A stretch of DNA of 64,000 nucleotides from Piscinibacter sp943370595 (GTDB taxonomy: Bacteria > Pseudomonadota > Gammaproteobacteria > Burkholderiales > Burkholderiaceae_C): assembly GCA_943370595.1 (NCBI GenBank), contig CALRRO020000005.1, positions 1-64,000 of the forward strand, written 5' to 3'. Positions within the stretch are counted from its first letter, which is position 1. Each line of letters begins with the position of its first letter. A program made the position numbers and the translations under genes. The notes beneath the pieces were generated by a model, which was not told the origin of the DNA, made no database searches, and saw only the letters and a program-made list of their open reading frames with translations. This document shows, piece after piece, positions 46,800 to 55,904 of the stretch.

Positions 46800-47758
46800 C
46801 GGGACGCTCCGAGCGCTGCACGCCGGCGCGGTGCGCGCGGCACCGGCTCGAACTCCATGCCGGAGGCGACTTCGCGCAGCCAGCGGTGGCCGCTGTCGTG
46901 CTGCGCCCGCCAGCTCCAATGGATGGCGACCGAGAAGGGCGGCAGGCCGAGGTCCGGTTCGACCACCTGCAGCGCATGCCGCGCCGCGAAGCGCCGTGCC
47001 GGCCGCAGCGGCATCACCACCGCGAGGTCACTGGTGGCGAGGATGGACGGCGCCACGGTGAAGTGCGGCAGTGTCAGCCGGATGCGCGACTCCAGCCCGA
47101 GCAGGTGCAGCGCCTTGGCCGGCTCGATGTGGCTGGCGACCAGGATGAAGTCGAGCTGCTGCAGCGCAGCGCGGTCGCGCAGCTTCGGGGCCAACGGATG
47201 GCCCTGGCGCAGCAGCACCACGTAGCGCTCGTCGAGCAGGTGGCGCTGCTCGGTGCCGGTCAGCTCGGGCAGGTAGCCGAAGGCGAGGTCGATGCGGCCC
47301 TCCTCCAGCGCGGCGCCGACGGTAGACGGCTCGAGCTGCAGCGCCTCGATGCGCACACCCGGCGCCTGCTGGCGCACCTGCGTCATCAGCAGCGGCAGGA
47401 ATTCGTCGGCGCCGATGTCGCTCATGTGCACGACGAAGCGGCGCTGCGAACGCGCCGGGTCGAACTGGTCGGCCTCGTGGATGGCGACGTCGAGCAGGCG
47501 CAATGCCGACTCCACCTGCCGGGCGAATTGATCGGCCTTGGGCGTGGCCGCCACGCCGCCGGCGGTGCGCACGAACAGCGGGTCGTGCAGCGCCAGGCGC
47601 AGCCGGGTCAGCGCATGGCTCACGGCCGGCTGCGACAGGCCCAGCGCCTCGGCTGCGCGGCTGACATTGCCAGCGCGGTGCACCGCCTGGAAGACGTGCA
47701 GCAGGTTCAGGTCGAAGTCACGGATATGCACTAGCCGAATCGTACTCGTCAGCTTCAT
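46796..47758 (-). CDS. LysR family transcriptional regulator
   Basis: A 320-residue regulator with an N-terminal winged helix (FQAVHRAGNVSRAAEALGLS, then QPAVSHALTRLRLALHDPLF) and a LysR substrate domain beginning near residue 95. I chose ATG 47758; a GTG 27 nt downstream (VHIRDFDLNLL) is a realistic alternative start. It is divergent from the indolepyruvate oxidoreductase operon, with only about 60 bp between the two starts, so it may control that operon, and it is coupled to the MATE gene. Confidence 0.9.
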   Translation of the reverse strand: MKLTSTIRLVHIRDFDLNLLHVFQAVHRAGNVSRAAEALGLSQPAVSHALTRLRLALHDPLFVRTAGGVAATPKADQFARQVESALRLLDVAIHEADQFDPARSQRRFVVHMSDIGADEFLPLLMTQVRQQAPGVRIEALQLEPSTVGAALEEGRIDLAFGYLPELTGTEQRHLLDERYVVLLRQGHPLAPKLRDRAALQQLDFILVASHIEPAKALHLLGLESRIRLTLPHFTVAPSILATSDLAVVMPLRPARRFAARHALQVVEPDLGLPPFSVAIHWSWRAQHDSGHRWLREVASGMEFEPVPRAPRRRAALGASR

Positions 47759-47818
47759 GGCATGGACGAATGGTGCGGCGCTGCCTACAGTCCGCGCCAG
47801 GAGACAAGGCCGGCGCTC

Positions 47819-49999
47819 ATGACCGGCCCATTCAGCATGGAAGTCCAGTTCACCGAAGAGATCGAACAGCTCAAGCTCGGCGCCGGCCAGACCTTCCACG
47901 GCGAGGGCATCCTGGCCATCACCAAGGCGCTGCTGCAGTCGGGCGTGGCCTACATCGGCGGCTACCAGGGCGCGCCGGTGTCGCACCTGCTTGATGTGAT
48001 GGTGCAGGCGCGGCCCTACGTCGACACGTTGGGTGTGCACGTCGAAGCCTGCTCGAACGAAGCGTCGGCGGCGGCGATGCTCGGCGCCTCGATCCACTAC
48101 CCGCTGCGCGGCTGCGTGACCTGGAAGAGCATCGTCGGCACCAACGTCGCGGCCGATGCGCTGTCGAACCTGGCCTCGCCCGGCGTGGTCGGCGGCGCGC
48201 TGATCGTCGTCGGCGAGGACTACGGCGAAGGCGCCAGCGTCATCCAGGAGCGCACCCACGCCTATGCGCTGAAGAGCACGCTGCTGCTGCTCGACCCGCG
48301 GCCCGATCTGCCGACCATGGTGCGCCTGGTCGAGCACGCCTTCGCCATGAGCGAGGCGAGCAACATGCCGGCGGTGATGGAACTGCGCATCCGCGCCTGC
48401 CATGTGCGCGGCCGCTTCGAGTGCAAGGACAACATCTCGCCGGAGGTGTCCACGCGGCACCTGATCGCGGAACCGGCCGGCTTCGACTACATGCGCCTGG
48501 CGCATCCGCCGGTGACCTTCCGCCACGAGAAGCTGAAGATCGAGCAGCGCATTCCGGCGGCTCAGGCCTACATCGTCGAGCATGGCCTGAACGAGCGCAT
48601 CGAGGGCGGGCGCTTCGCCGATGTCGGCCTGATCGTGCAGGGCGGGCTCACCAACGCACTGCTGCGTGCGCTGCAGCAACTCGGCCTGGCCGATGCGTTC
48701 GGCGGCAGCGCGCTGCCGATCCAGGTGCTCAACGTCACCTACCCGCTCGTGCCCTCCGAGATCTCGGCCTTCGCTTCGGGCAAGCGCGCGGTGCTGGTGC
48801 TGGAAGAGGGCAGCCCGGAGTACATCGAGAAGGACATCGTGCAGGCCTTGCGGCGCCTGGACGTGCAGACGGCGATCCACGGCAAGGACCTCCTGCCGCC
48901 GGCCGGCGAGTACACCGTCGACGTGATCGCGCAAGGGCTCATTGCCTTCGTCGAGCGCCATCTGCCGCAGCACGACCTGGCCGACGCGCGCGCCTGGCTG
49001 GCCGGCAATGCGCAGCGCCGCGAGGCGGTGGCGAAGGCCGTCGGCGCGCTGCCGGCGCGGCCGCCGGGCTTCTGCATAGGCTGCCCCGAGCGGCCGGTGT
49101 TCAGCGCGCTGAAGCTGGCGCAGCAGGAGGTCGGGCCGGTGCACGTGGCGGCCGACATCGGCTGCCATGCGCTGGCCACCTTCGAACCCTTCAGCTCGGG
49201 CCATTCCATCCTCGGCTACGGCATGAGCCTGGCCAGCCGCGCCGGCGTGTCGCCGATGATGCAGCGTCGCTCGCTCGCCATCATGGGCGACGGTGGCTTC
49301 TGGCACAACGGCCTGCTCACCGGCGTACAGGCGGCGCTGTTCAATGGCGACGACGCGGTGCTGCTGATCATGAAGAACAGCTACACCTCGGCCACCGGCA
49401 CGCAGGACATCCTCAACACGCCGGACGACGAGGCCAAGGCCGAAGCCGCGGCGCAGTCCAACCTGCACCAGAGCCTGGCGCACAAGAACCAGTCGATCGA
49501 AGACACGCTCAAGGGCATGGGCCTGCAGTGGATGCGCGTCGTGCACACCTACGAGGTCGACGCGATGCGGCGCACGCTGGAGGAGGCCTTCACTTCCGAA
49601 TTCAAGGGCCTCAAGGTCATCATCGCCGAGGGTGAGTGCCAGCTCGAGCGGCAGCGCCGCATCAAGCCGTGGATCGCCGGGCTGCTCAAGCGCGGCGAGC
49701 GTGTCGAGCGGGTGAAGTACGGGGTCGACGAAGACGTCTGCAACGGCGACCATGCCTGCATCCGCCTGTCCGGCTGCCCGACGCTGACGCTGAAGGACAA
49801 CCCCGATCCGCTCAAGGTCGACCCGGTGGCGACTGTCATCGACGGCTGCGTCGGCTGCGGCCTGTGCGGCGCCAATGCGCACGCGGCGACGCTGTGCCCG
49901 AGCTTCTACCGTGCCGAGGTGGTGCGCAACCCGCGCTGGCACGAGCGGCTGATGGCACGGCTGCGCGAGGCACTGACGGGTGCACTGCGGCCGGCATGA
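47819..49999 (+). CDS. iorA: Indolepyruvate ferredoxin oxidoreductase, alpha subunit type
   Basis: A 726-residue enzyme of the thiamine-diphosphate 2-ketoacid oxidoreductase family. Residues about 20-230 are the pyrimidine-binding half (GYQGAPVSHLLDVM). The TPP motif is GDGGFWHNGLLTGVQAALFN with NSYTSATGTQ nearby. The C-terminal iron-sulfur region has CNGDHACIRLSGCPTL and CVGCGLCGANAHAATLCP. The reaction is oxidative decarboxylation of aryl pyruvates to aryl-acetyl-CoA, as in phenylalanine and tryptophan catabolism. ATG 47819 follows an AGGAG by 15 nt; ATG 47837 is an alternative. The beta subunit gene lies two genes downstream. Confidence 0.9.
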   Translation: MTGPFSMEVQFTEEIEQLKLGAGQTFHGEGILAITKALLQSGVAYIGGYQGAPVSHLLDVMVQARPYVDTLGVHVEACSNEASAAAMLGASIHYPLRGCVTWKSIVGTNVAADALSNLASPGVVGGALIVVGEDYGEGASVIQERTHAYALKSTLLLLDPRPDLPTMVRLVEHAFAMSEASNMPAVMELRIRACHVRGRFECKDNISPEVSTRHLIAEPAGFDYMRLAHPPVTFRHEKLKIEQRIPAAQAYIVEHGLNERIEGGRFADVGLIVQGGLTNALLRALQQLGLADAFGGSALPIQVLNVTYPLVPSEISAFASGKRAVLVLEEGSPEYIEKDIVQALRRLDVQTAIHGKDLLPPAGEYTVDVIAQGLIAFVERHLPQHDLADARAWLAGNAQRREAVAKAVGALPARPPGFCIGCPERPVFSALKLAQQEVGPVHVAADIGCHALATFEPFSSGHSILGYGMSLASRAGVSPMMQRRSLAIMGDGGFWHNGLLTGVQAALFNGDDAVLLIMKNSYTSATGTQDILNTPDDEAKAEAAAQSNLHQSLAHKNQSIEDTLKGMGLQWMRVVHTYEVDAMRRTLEEAFTSEFKGLKVIIAEGECQLERQRRIKPWIAGLLKRGERVERVKYGVDEDVCNGDHACIRLSGCPTLTLKDNPDPLKVDPVATVIDGCVGCGLCGANAHAATLCPSFYRAEVVRNPRWHERLMARLREALTGALRPA

Positions 50000-50034
50000 C
50001 ATTTCTCTCGCAGACCACAACGACAGGAGACAGC

Positions 50035-51012
50035 ATGACCCGACTCACCTGGACCCGCCGCGCGGTGCTCGCCGGTGCTGCTTCGCTCGCGCTGGCGGGC
50101 GGTGCCTTCGCGCAAGCCTTCCCGAACAAGCCGCTGAGGCTGGTCGTGAACTTTCCGCCGGGCGGCGCGGCCGACGTGATCGGCCGGGCGCTGGCCGTGC
50201 AGCTGACCGATCAGCTCAGGCAGCAGGTGGTGGTCGAGAACAAGCCGGGTGCCAACGGCAACCTCGGCGCCGATGCGGTCGCCAAGTCGCCGGCCGACGG
50301 CTACACGCTGCTGATGAGCAGCGGCGGCGCGGTGACGGTGAACCCGTTCCTGTACACGAAGATGCCCTTCGACGCGGAGAAGGACCTGGTTCCGGTGGCC
50401 TCGGTCGCGCGTGTGCTGGTATTCCTGATGACCCACCCGTCGGTGCCGGCGAACAACATCAAGGAGTTCATCGCCTACGTGAAGGCCAACCCCGGCAAGC
50501 TGAGCTACGGCTCGGCCGGCAGCGGCAGCTCGCCGCACCTGGCCGGCGAGATGATGAAGCGCCAGGCTGGCCTGTTCGCGGTTCACGTGCCTTACCGCGG
50601 CGCCGCGCCGGCGCTGACCGACCTGCTGGCCGGCCAGGTGCAGTTCATGTTCGACCCCGGCCCGGGCCTGCGCCACGCCAAGGACGGCAAGCTCAAGCTG
50701 CTGGCGGTGGGCAGCCCGAAGCGCTCCAGCCAGGTGCCCGACGTGCCGACGCTGGCCGAGAGCGGCCTGACCGGCTTCGACGCCGACACCGTGTTCGGCA
50801 TCTATGCGCCCGGCGGCACGCCAGCGCCGGTGGTCGCCCAGCTGCACGACGAGATCAACAAGGCGCTGGCCGCGCCCAAGGTGGTTGACGTGATCAAGGG
50901 CATCGGCGGCGAGCAGATGGCAGTCAGCCGGCAGGAGTTCATCGAGCGGCAGAACGCCGACCGCGCGCGCCTCGGCGCGTTCATCAGGGAAGCGAAGATC
51001 GCCGTCGAATGA
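50035..51012 (+). CDS. Bug/TctC-type tripartite tricarboxylate transporter substrate-binding protein
   Basis: A 325-residue periplasmic protein with a Tat-like signal (TRRAVLAGAASLALAGGAFA). Family marks are FPNKPLRLVVNFPPGGAADV, VVENKPGANGNLGADAVAKS and the late VPDVPTLAESGL. These Bug proteins bind carboxylates, often aromatic acids or amino acids. It lies between the two subunit genes of indolepyruvate oxidoreductase; a GGAGACA site precedes its ATG and its stop overlaps the beta subunit start (ATGA). The position suggests it captures an aryl carboxylate for the same pathway. No TctA or TctB genes are present. Confidence 0.9.
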   Translation: MTRLTWTRRAVLAGAASLALAGGAFAQAFPNKPLRLVVNFPPGGAADVIGRALAVQLTDQLRQQVVVENKPGANGNLGADAVAKSPADGYTLLMSSGGAVTVNPFLYTKMPFDAEKDLVPVASVARVLVFLMTHPSVPANNIKEFIAYVKANPGKLSYGSAGSGSSPHLAGEMMKRQAGLFAVHVPYRGAAPALTDLLAGQVQFMFDPGPGLRHAKDGKLKLLAVGSPKRSSQVPDVPTLAESGLTGFDADTVFGIYAPGGTPAPVVAQLHDEINKALAAPKVVDVIKGIGGEQMAVSRQEFIERQNADRARLGAFIREAKIAVE

Positions 51013-52598
51013 CCGACTGCATGACTGACTCCTCGCAACCGATCACCATCCTCGTCTGCGCGCTCGGCGGCGAAGGCGGTGGCGTGCTGTCCGAATGGCT
51101 GTTCGCCGCCGCGACGTTCGCCGGCCACAGCGCGCAAAGCACCTCGATCCCCGGCGTCGCGCAGCGCACCGGCGCGACGACCTACTACATCGAGGTCTTC
51201 CCGATCCCCGACGCTTCGCTCGCTGGGCGCAAGCCGGTGTTCTGCCTGAACCCGGTGCCCGGTGCGATCGACCTGCTGGTGTCGTCGGAGCTGCTCGAGA
51301 CGGTGCGCCAGGTCGGGCAGGGCATGGCCTCGGCCGAGCGCACCACGATCGTCAGTTCCAGCGCACGTGCGCTGACGGTCGCCGAGAAGATGCAGATGGG
51401 CGACGGCCGGCTCGACGATGCGCCGTTGCTGGCTGCGCTGCAGCAGCATGGCCGGCAGGTCGAGGTGCTGGACCTGGCGGAACTCGCCCGCGAGGCCGGC
51501 ACGGTGGTCAGCGCGGTGCTGCTCGGCGCGATCGCCGCCAGCGGCGTGCTGCCCATGCCCCGGCCCGCCTACGAGCAGGCGATCCGTGCCGGCGGCAAGG
51601 GCGTGGAGGCCAGCCTGCGCGGCTTCGCGGCGGCCTTCGCGGCGGTGCAGGCACGCCATGTGGTGGAGGCCGCGTCGGCGCCCCGTGCGGCGGCCGTTCC
51701 TGTCCTGCCGCCGGCGCTGGCCTCGGCCTTCCCGGCAGCGGTCCACACCTTCCTCGCCCTCGGCCACGCGAAGCTGGTCGACTACCAGGACGAGGCCTAT
51801 GCAGCGCTGTACGTCGAGCGGCTCGCCCGCGTGCTGGCCGCCGAGCGCGAGGCCGACCCGGCCGGTGCGAACGGCTTCGCCGCGACCCGCGAGGCGGCGC
51901 GCTGGCTGGCGCTGTGGATGGCCTTCGACGACATCGTGCAGGTGGCCGCACTGAAGCTGCGCCGTTCACGCGCCGACCGTGTGCGCCGCGAGGTGGCCGC
52001 GCGCGAGGACGAGATCGTCAAGGTCTTCGACCACTTCAAGCCCGGCGTGCCGGAGTTCGCCGCGCTGCTGCCCGCGCCGCTGGCGCAGCGGTTGACGGCC
52101 TGGGATGGGCGCCGCCAGGCCCGCGGACTCGCTCCCTGGGCGCTGCCGCTGAAGCTGGGCACGCACGGCGTGCGCGGTGCGCTGGCCTTGCGCTTCGTGG
52201 CGTCGCTGAAGGGCCAGCGCCGGCGCGGCAGCCGCTTCGCGGTCGAGCAGGCGCTCATCGAGTGCTGGCTGGCGGCGCTGGAGCGTGGGTTGCGCGAGGA
52301 CGCGGCACTCGGCGTTGAAATCGCCGACTGCGGCCGGCTCATCAAGGGCTACGGCAGCACCAATGAACGCGGCAAGCACAACCTGCTGCACGTCATCGAC
52401 CACCTGGCCGAGGGCGAGCGCCCGGCGGCCGAGCGTGCCGCCGCGATCCGTGCAGCGCGCGAGGCGGCACTGGCCGACGAAGGCGGGCTGGCGCTGGACC
52501 GCACGCTGGCCGCGCACGGCGCGCCGCCAAGGCCGCTGAAGGCGCAGCCGATCCGCTTTTACCGGCGGCGCCCTGCGGAGGCGGCGCTGCCGCCCTGA
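51009..52598 (+). CDS. iorB: Indolepyruvate oxidoreductase, beta subunit with DUF6537-like extension
   Basis: A 529-residue protein. The N-terminal gamma-type domain (about 1-210) has ILVCALGGEGGGVLSEWLF and STSIPGVAQRTGATTYYIE, as in IorB. The C-terminal half (about 240-529) matches the long extension seen in proteobacterial fused IorB proteins. The start at 51009 overlaps the Bug gene stop; ATG 51021 (MTDSSQPITI) is an alternative. It works with the alpha subunit to convert aryl pyruvates to CoA thioesters. It converges on the TPR gene, with 18 bp between. Confidence 0.86.
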   Translation: MTDCMTDSSQPITILVCALGGEGGGVLSEWLFAAATFAGHSAQSTSIPGVAQRTGATTYYIEVFPIPDASLAGRKPVFCLNPVPGAIDLLVSSELLETVRQVGQGMASAERTTIVSSSARALTVAEKMQMGDGRLDDAPLLAALQQHGRQVEVLDLAELAREAGTVVSAVLLGAIAASGVLPMPRPAYEQAIRAGGKGVEASLRGFAAAFAAVQARHVVEAASAPRAAAVPVLPPALASAFPAAVHTFLALGHAKLVDYQDEAYAALYVERLARVLAAEREADPAGANGFAATREAARWLALWMAFDDIVQVAALKLRRSRADRVRREVAAREDEIVKVFDHFKPGVPEFAALLPAPLAQRLTAWDGRRQARGLAPWALPLKLGTHGVRGALALRFVASLKGQRRRGSRFAVEQALIECWLAALERGLREDAALGVEIADCGRLIKGYGSTNERGKHNLLHVIDHLAEGERPAAERAAAIRAAREAALADEGGLALDRTLAAHGAPPRPLKAQPIRFYRRRPAEAALPP

Positions 52599-52616
52599 GG
52601 CGCCGGCCGCGCGCGC

Positions 52617-53390
52617 TCAGTCTTCCAGCTCGGCCTTGGCCATCTCGACGTCGAGCCGCTCCATCGCGTCGGCCGGGTCGAAGGCGGCGGCGTCGGCGTA
52701 GAGCTTCTCCGCGTCCTTCATCTTCTTTTCGCCCTCGAGCATCACCAGCCCGTTGGCGTACTCGACCATCGCGATGGCCGAGTTCGGGTTGAGCTTGAGC
52801 GCGGTCTTGTACATCAGCAGGCCCTGGTCCTTGCTGGCGCCCTGGGTGCGGCCGAGCAGGCCGCCGACCTTGTCGATCACTTCGGCGTGGAAGGCGCCCA
52901 GCGCGATGTGCGCATCGGCATGGCGCGGCTGCAGCTTGATCGCCGTCTCCAGCGCCGTCTTCACCTTGCCGCCCAGCCCTTGCGCCAGCGCCTTGGCGAC
53001 GCTGATGCCCTGGCTGTAGCGGCCCAGCGCATAGGCCTGCCAGTAGTAGGCATTGGGGTTCTTCGGGTCCTCGGCCTGCTGCGCCTCGGCGCGCTCGGAA
53101 ATCTCCATGAACAGCGCCAGGCGCGTCTTCTCGCTCTTCTCGAGGTAGTTGGCGTAGATGGACTGCGCCTTGTTGGCCACGGTGATGCCGTCGCCACCCG
53201 CTTTCAGGCCGGCGTCGTAGGCCTTCTGGAACTCGCCGGCATGGAACAGCGCCCAGGCGGCCAGCACCTTGTCGTCCTTCGGCAGCGGCTCGGCGTCGCC
53301 GGCGTGCAGCCGCGCCCACTTCTTCTTCAGGGCCGCGGCGTCGTAGACGTAAGGCGAGTTGTCGTGCGGGAAGGCGGTCCACTTGGCCAT
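52617..53390 (-). CDS. TPR repeat protein of unknown function
   Basis: A 257-residue, probably cytoplasmic protein with helical repeats. TPR-like units are visible around AAWALFHAGEFQKAYDAGLK, NAYYWQAYALGRYSQGI and HADAHIALGAFHAEVIDKV, with GLLMYKTALKLNPNSAIAMV near the end. I do not recognise a specific function. It follows the TetR gene by 36 nt on the same strand, so the two may form an operon and the TetR protein may regulate it. Confidence 0.75.
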   Translation of the reverse strand: MAKWTAFPHDNSPYVYDAAALKKKWARLHAGDAEPLPKDDKVLAAWALFHAGEFQKAYDAGLKAGGDGITVANKAQSIYANYLEKSEKTRLALFMEISERAEAQQAEDPKNPNAYYWQAYALGRYSQGISVAKALAQGLGGKVKTALETAIKLQPRHADAHIALGAFHAEVIDKVGGLLGRTQGASKDQGLLMYKTALKLNPNSAIAMVEYANGLVMLEGEKKMKDAEKLYADAAAFDPADAMERLDVEMAKAELED

Positions 53391-53426
53391 GGTCTTGTCT
53401 CCTTGGGGTGATGCGGGGCGGCTCGT

Positions 53427-54089
53427 TCAGGCCTTGTCGTACTTGCCGACCAGCGCGTGCAGGTGCTCACGTTGTGTCGGCTCGAGGTAGGGGATCAGCA
53501 GGCTGAGCACATGGAAGGCGCCGCGCATCAGCGCCGCGCTGGCGCTCTCGGGCTCCAGTGCACGGCGCGGATCGCGCACGTACTCGTAGCTCAGCCAGTA
53601 GGTCAGCACCACGGCCATCGCGGTGGCCACCGGCTCCATGTCGCGCGTTTCGATCTTCATCGCGCCGCCGCGTGTCAGCCCGGCCATCACCGACTGGATG
53701 GCGTGGTTCTTGTTGCGCAGAACGAACTGGAAGTGCGTTTCCAGGCGGCGGTTCTTGCTCAGCAGGTCGTTCAGGTCGCGGTAGAGGAAGCGGTACTGCC
53801 AGATCAGCTCGAAGAGCATGTGGAATAGCAGCCAGGCGTCCTCGACGTTGCGCACCTGGTCGGCGGCCTGCAGCAGCTCGCCGAGCGCCTTCTCGTAGCG
53901 GTCGAACAGGCTGTTGATCAGCTCGTCCTTGGCCGGGTAGTGGTAGTAGAGGTTGCCGGGGCTGATGTTCAGCTCAGCGGAGATGAGCGTGGTCGAGACG
54001 TTCGGCTCGCCGAAGCGATTGAACAGCTCGAGCGTGACCTCCAGGATGCGTTCGGCCGTGCGGCGCGGTTTCTTGGGCGAGGTGGCCAT
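53427..54089 (-). CDS. TetR/AcrR family transcriptional regulator
   Basis: A 220-residue regulator. The N-terminal helix-turn-helix has RILEVTLELFNRFGEPNVST and ISAELNISPGNLYYHYPAKD, the canonical TetR recognition helix. The C-terminal ligand domain contains LIWQYRFLYRDLNDLLSKN, a segment seen in a common betaproteobacterial TetR subgroup. It is divergent from the ABC-2 exporter operon across 118 bp and is a likely repressor of it. Confidence 0.88.
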   Translation of the reverse strand: MATSPKKPRRTAERILEVTLELFNRFGEPNVSTTLISAELNISPGNLYYHYPAKDELINSLFDRYEKALGELLQAADQVRNVEDAWLLFHMLFELIWQYRFLYRDLNDLLSKNRRLETHFQFVLRNKNHAIQSVMAGLTRGGAMKIETRDMEPVATAMAVVLTYWLSYEYVRDPRRALEPESASAALMRGAFHVLSLLIPYLEPTQREHLHALVGKYDKA

Positions 54090-54192
54090 GGGCGGCTCTT
54101 GTGGCGTGCGGGGAATCTAGCACCGATGCCCGGGCGCTCCTACGGGCGTCGCCCCTAATCGGCCGTGCGCAGCGCCGGACGGGGCGGCTGCC

Positions 54193-54198
54193 TACAAT
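54193..54198 (+). promoter_or_regulatory. TACAAT, possible -10 element close to the exporter start codon
   Basis: A TACAAT hexamer ends 9 bp before the exporter ATPase ATG at 54208. A start at this -10 would give an almost leaderless mRNA. No good -35 is present, so the call is tentative. Confidence 0.25.
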
Positions 54199-54207
54199 CC
54201 GGCGCCC

Positions 54208-55128
54208 ATGCCCGCGATCTCCTTCCAGAACGTCACCAAGACCTACCAAGGCGCGCGCGGCGATGTGCGTGCCTTGAGCGAGGTCAGCTTCGACATCCAG
54301 GCCGGCGAGTTCTTCGGCCTGCTCGGGCCCAACGGCGCCGGCAAGACCACGCTGATCAGCATCCTTGCCGGTCTCAGCCGCGCGACTTCGGGCCGCGTCA
54401 CCGTGATGGGCCACGACGTGGTGGACGACTACGCCGCCGCGCGCCGCAGCCTGGGCATCGTGCCGCAGGAACTGGTCTTCGACCCCTTCTTCAGCGTGCG
54501 CGAGGCGCTGCGCATCCAGAGCGGCTACTTCGGCGTGAAGCGCAACGACGCCTGGATCGACGAACTGCTCGCGAACCTCGGCCTGACCGACAAGGCCGAC
54601 GCCAACATGCGCCAGCTCTCCGGCGGCATGAAGCGGCGTGTGCTGGTGGCGCAGGCGCTGGTGCACCGGCCGCCGGTGATCGTGCTCGACGAGCCGACCG
54701 CGGGCGTGGACGTCGAACTGCGCCAGACGCTGTGGCAGTTCGTCGCCCGCCTCAACAAGGAAGGCCACACGGTGCTGCTGACCACGCATTACCTGGAAGA
54801 AGCGGAGGCGCTGGCCGGCCGCATTGCGATGCTCAAGCAGGGCCGCGTGGTGGCGCTGGACCGCACCTCGGCGCTGCTCGCCGGCCGCGCCAGCACCATG
54901 CTGCGCTTCAAGATGGACCAGGCGCTGCCGGCGTCGCTGGCGGCGCAGTCGCGCGTGACCGGGCGCATCGTGCAGATCAAGGCACACGACGCCGCGGAGG
55001 TGGAGACCATCCTTGGCACCCTGCGCAGCGCCGGCTGCAAGCCCGAGGACCTGGAGATCGGCCGGGCGGATCTGGAGGACGTGTTCCTCGAGATCATGCA
55101 CGGTGAACCCGCCAAGGTGGCGGCATGA
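54208..55128 (+). CDS. ABC transporter ATP-binding protein (YadG/DrrA-like)
   Basis: A 306-residue ATPase of the ABC-2 type. Walker A is GPNGAGKTT, the signature is LSGGMKRRVLVAQAL, Walker B is VIVLDEPTAGVD and the switch His lies in LLTTHYLEEAEAL. A C-terminal extension (about 225-306) is typical of YadG/DrrA exporters. It partners the permease gene, whose start overlaps its stop by 4 nt. In many betaproteobacteria this pair lies between outer-membrane lipid transport (mla) genes and bolA-murA. Confidence 0.92.
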   Translation: MPAISFQNVTKTYQGARGDVRALSEVSFDIQAGEFFGLLGPNGAGKTTLISILAGLSRATSGRVTVMGHDVVDDYAAARRSLGIVPQELVFDPFFSVREALRIQSGYFGVKRNDAWIDELLANLGLTDKADANMRQLSGGMKRRVLVAQALVHRPPVIVLDEPTAGVDVELRQTLWQFVARLNKEGHTVLLTTHYLEEAEALAGRIAMLKQGRVVALDRTSALLAGRASTMLRFKMDQALPASLAAQSRVTGRIVQIKAHDAAEVETILGTLRSAGCKPEDLEIGRADLEDVFLEIMHGEPAKVAA

Positions 55129-55892
55129 ACGGCGCACTGACCGGCGCCAGCACCCTGCTCTACAAGGAGGTGCTGCGCTTCTGGAAGGTCAGCTTCCAGA
55201 CCGTGGCCGCACCGGTGCTCACCGCGGTGCTGTACCTGCTGATCTTCGGCCATGTGCTGGAGGACCACGTCAAGGTCTACGACAGCGTCGGCTACACCAG
55301 CTTCCTGATCCCCGGCCTGGTGATGATGAGCGTGCTTCAGAACGCCTTCGCCAACAGCAGCAGCTCGCTCATCCAGAGCAAGATCACCGGCAACCTGGTG
55401 TTCCTGCTGGTCGCGCCGCTGTCGCACTGGGCCTGGTTCGTGGCTTACGTCGGTGCGTCGATGGTGCGCGGCCTCGTCGTCGGCGCGGGCGTGCTGGCGG
55501 TGACGGTCTGGTTCGCGCCGCTGCACGCCGCCGAGCCCTGGTGGATCGTGGTCTTCGCGGTGCTCGGCGCCGGCATGCTCGGCTCGCTGGGGTTGATCGC
55601 CGGGCTCTGGGCGGAGAAGTTCGACCAGATGGCCGGCTTCCAGAACTTCATCATCATGCCGATGACGTTCCTCTCGGGCGTCTTCTACTCGGTGCACTCG
55701 CTGCCGGCGTTCTGGCAGACCGTCAGCCACCTGAACCCGTTCTTCTACATGATCGACGGTTTCCGCCGCGGCTTCTTCGGCGTCAGCGACGTGTCGCCAT
55801 GGATGAGCCTGGCCATTGTCGGGACCAGCTTCCTCGTCGTCGGCGGCATCGCCTTGAACCTGCTGCGCACCGGCTACAAGATCCGGCACTAG
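55125..55892 (+). CDS. ABC-2 type transporter permease (YadH-like)
   Basis: A 255-residue membrane protein with about six helices. LYKEVLRFWKVSFQTVAAPV, the motif FLSGVFYSVHSLPAFWQ and HLNPFFYMIDGFRRGFFG are typical of ABC-2 permeases. The ATG overlaps the ATPase stop. It forms the channel of the exporter; the substrate is unknown. BolA follows 12 nt downstream. Confidence 0.92.
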   Translation: MNGALTGASTLLYKEVLRFWKVSFQTVAAPVLTAVLYLLIFGHVLEDHVKVYDSVGYTSFLIPGLVMMSVLQNAFANSSSSLIQSKITGNLVFLLVAPLSHWAWFVAYVGASMVRGLVVGAGVLAVTVWFAPLHAAEPWWIVVFAVLGAGMLGSLGLIAGLWAEKFDQMAGFQNFIIMPMTFLSGVFYSVHSLPAFWQTVSHLNPFFYMIDGFRRGFFGVSDVSPWMSLAIVGTSFLVVGGIALNLLRTGYKIRH

Positions 55893-55904
55893 AATTCGCC
55901 CACC

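Noticed and set aside
46796..50020. A 1074-codon minus-strand frame covering LysR and the ior alpha gene
   Set aside because: Only the last 320 codons are LysR. The rest is antisense shadow of the alpha subunit gene.
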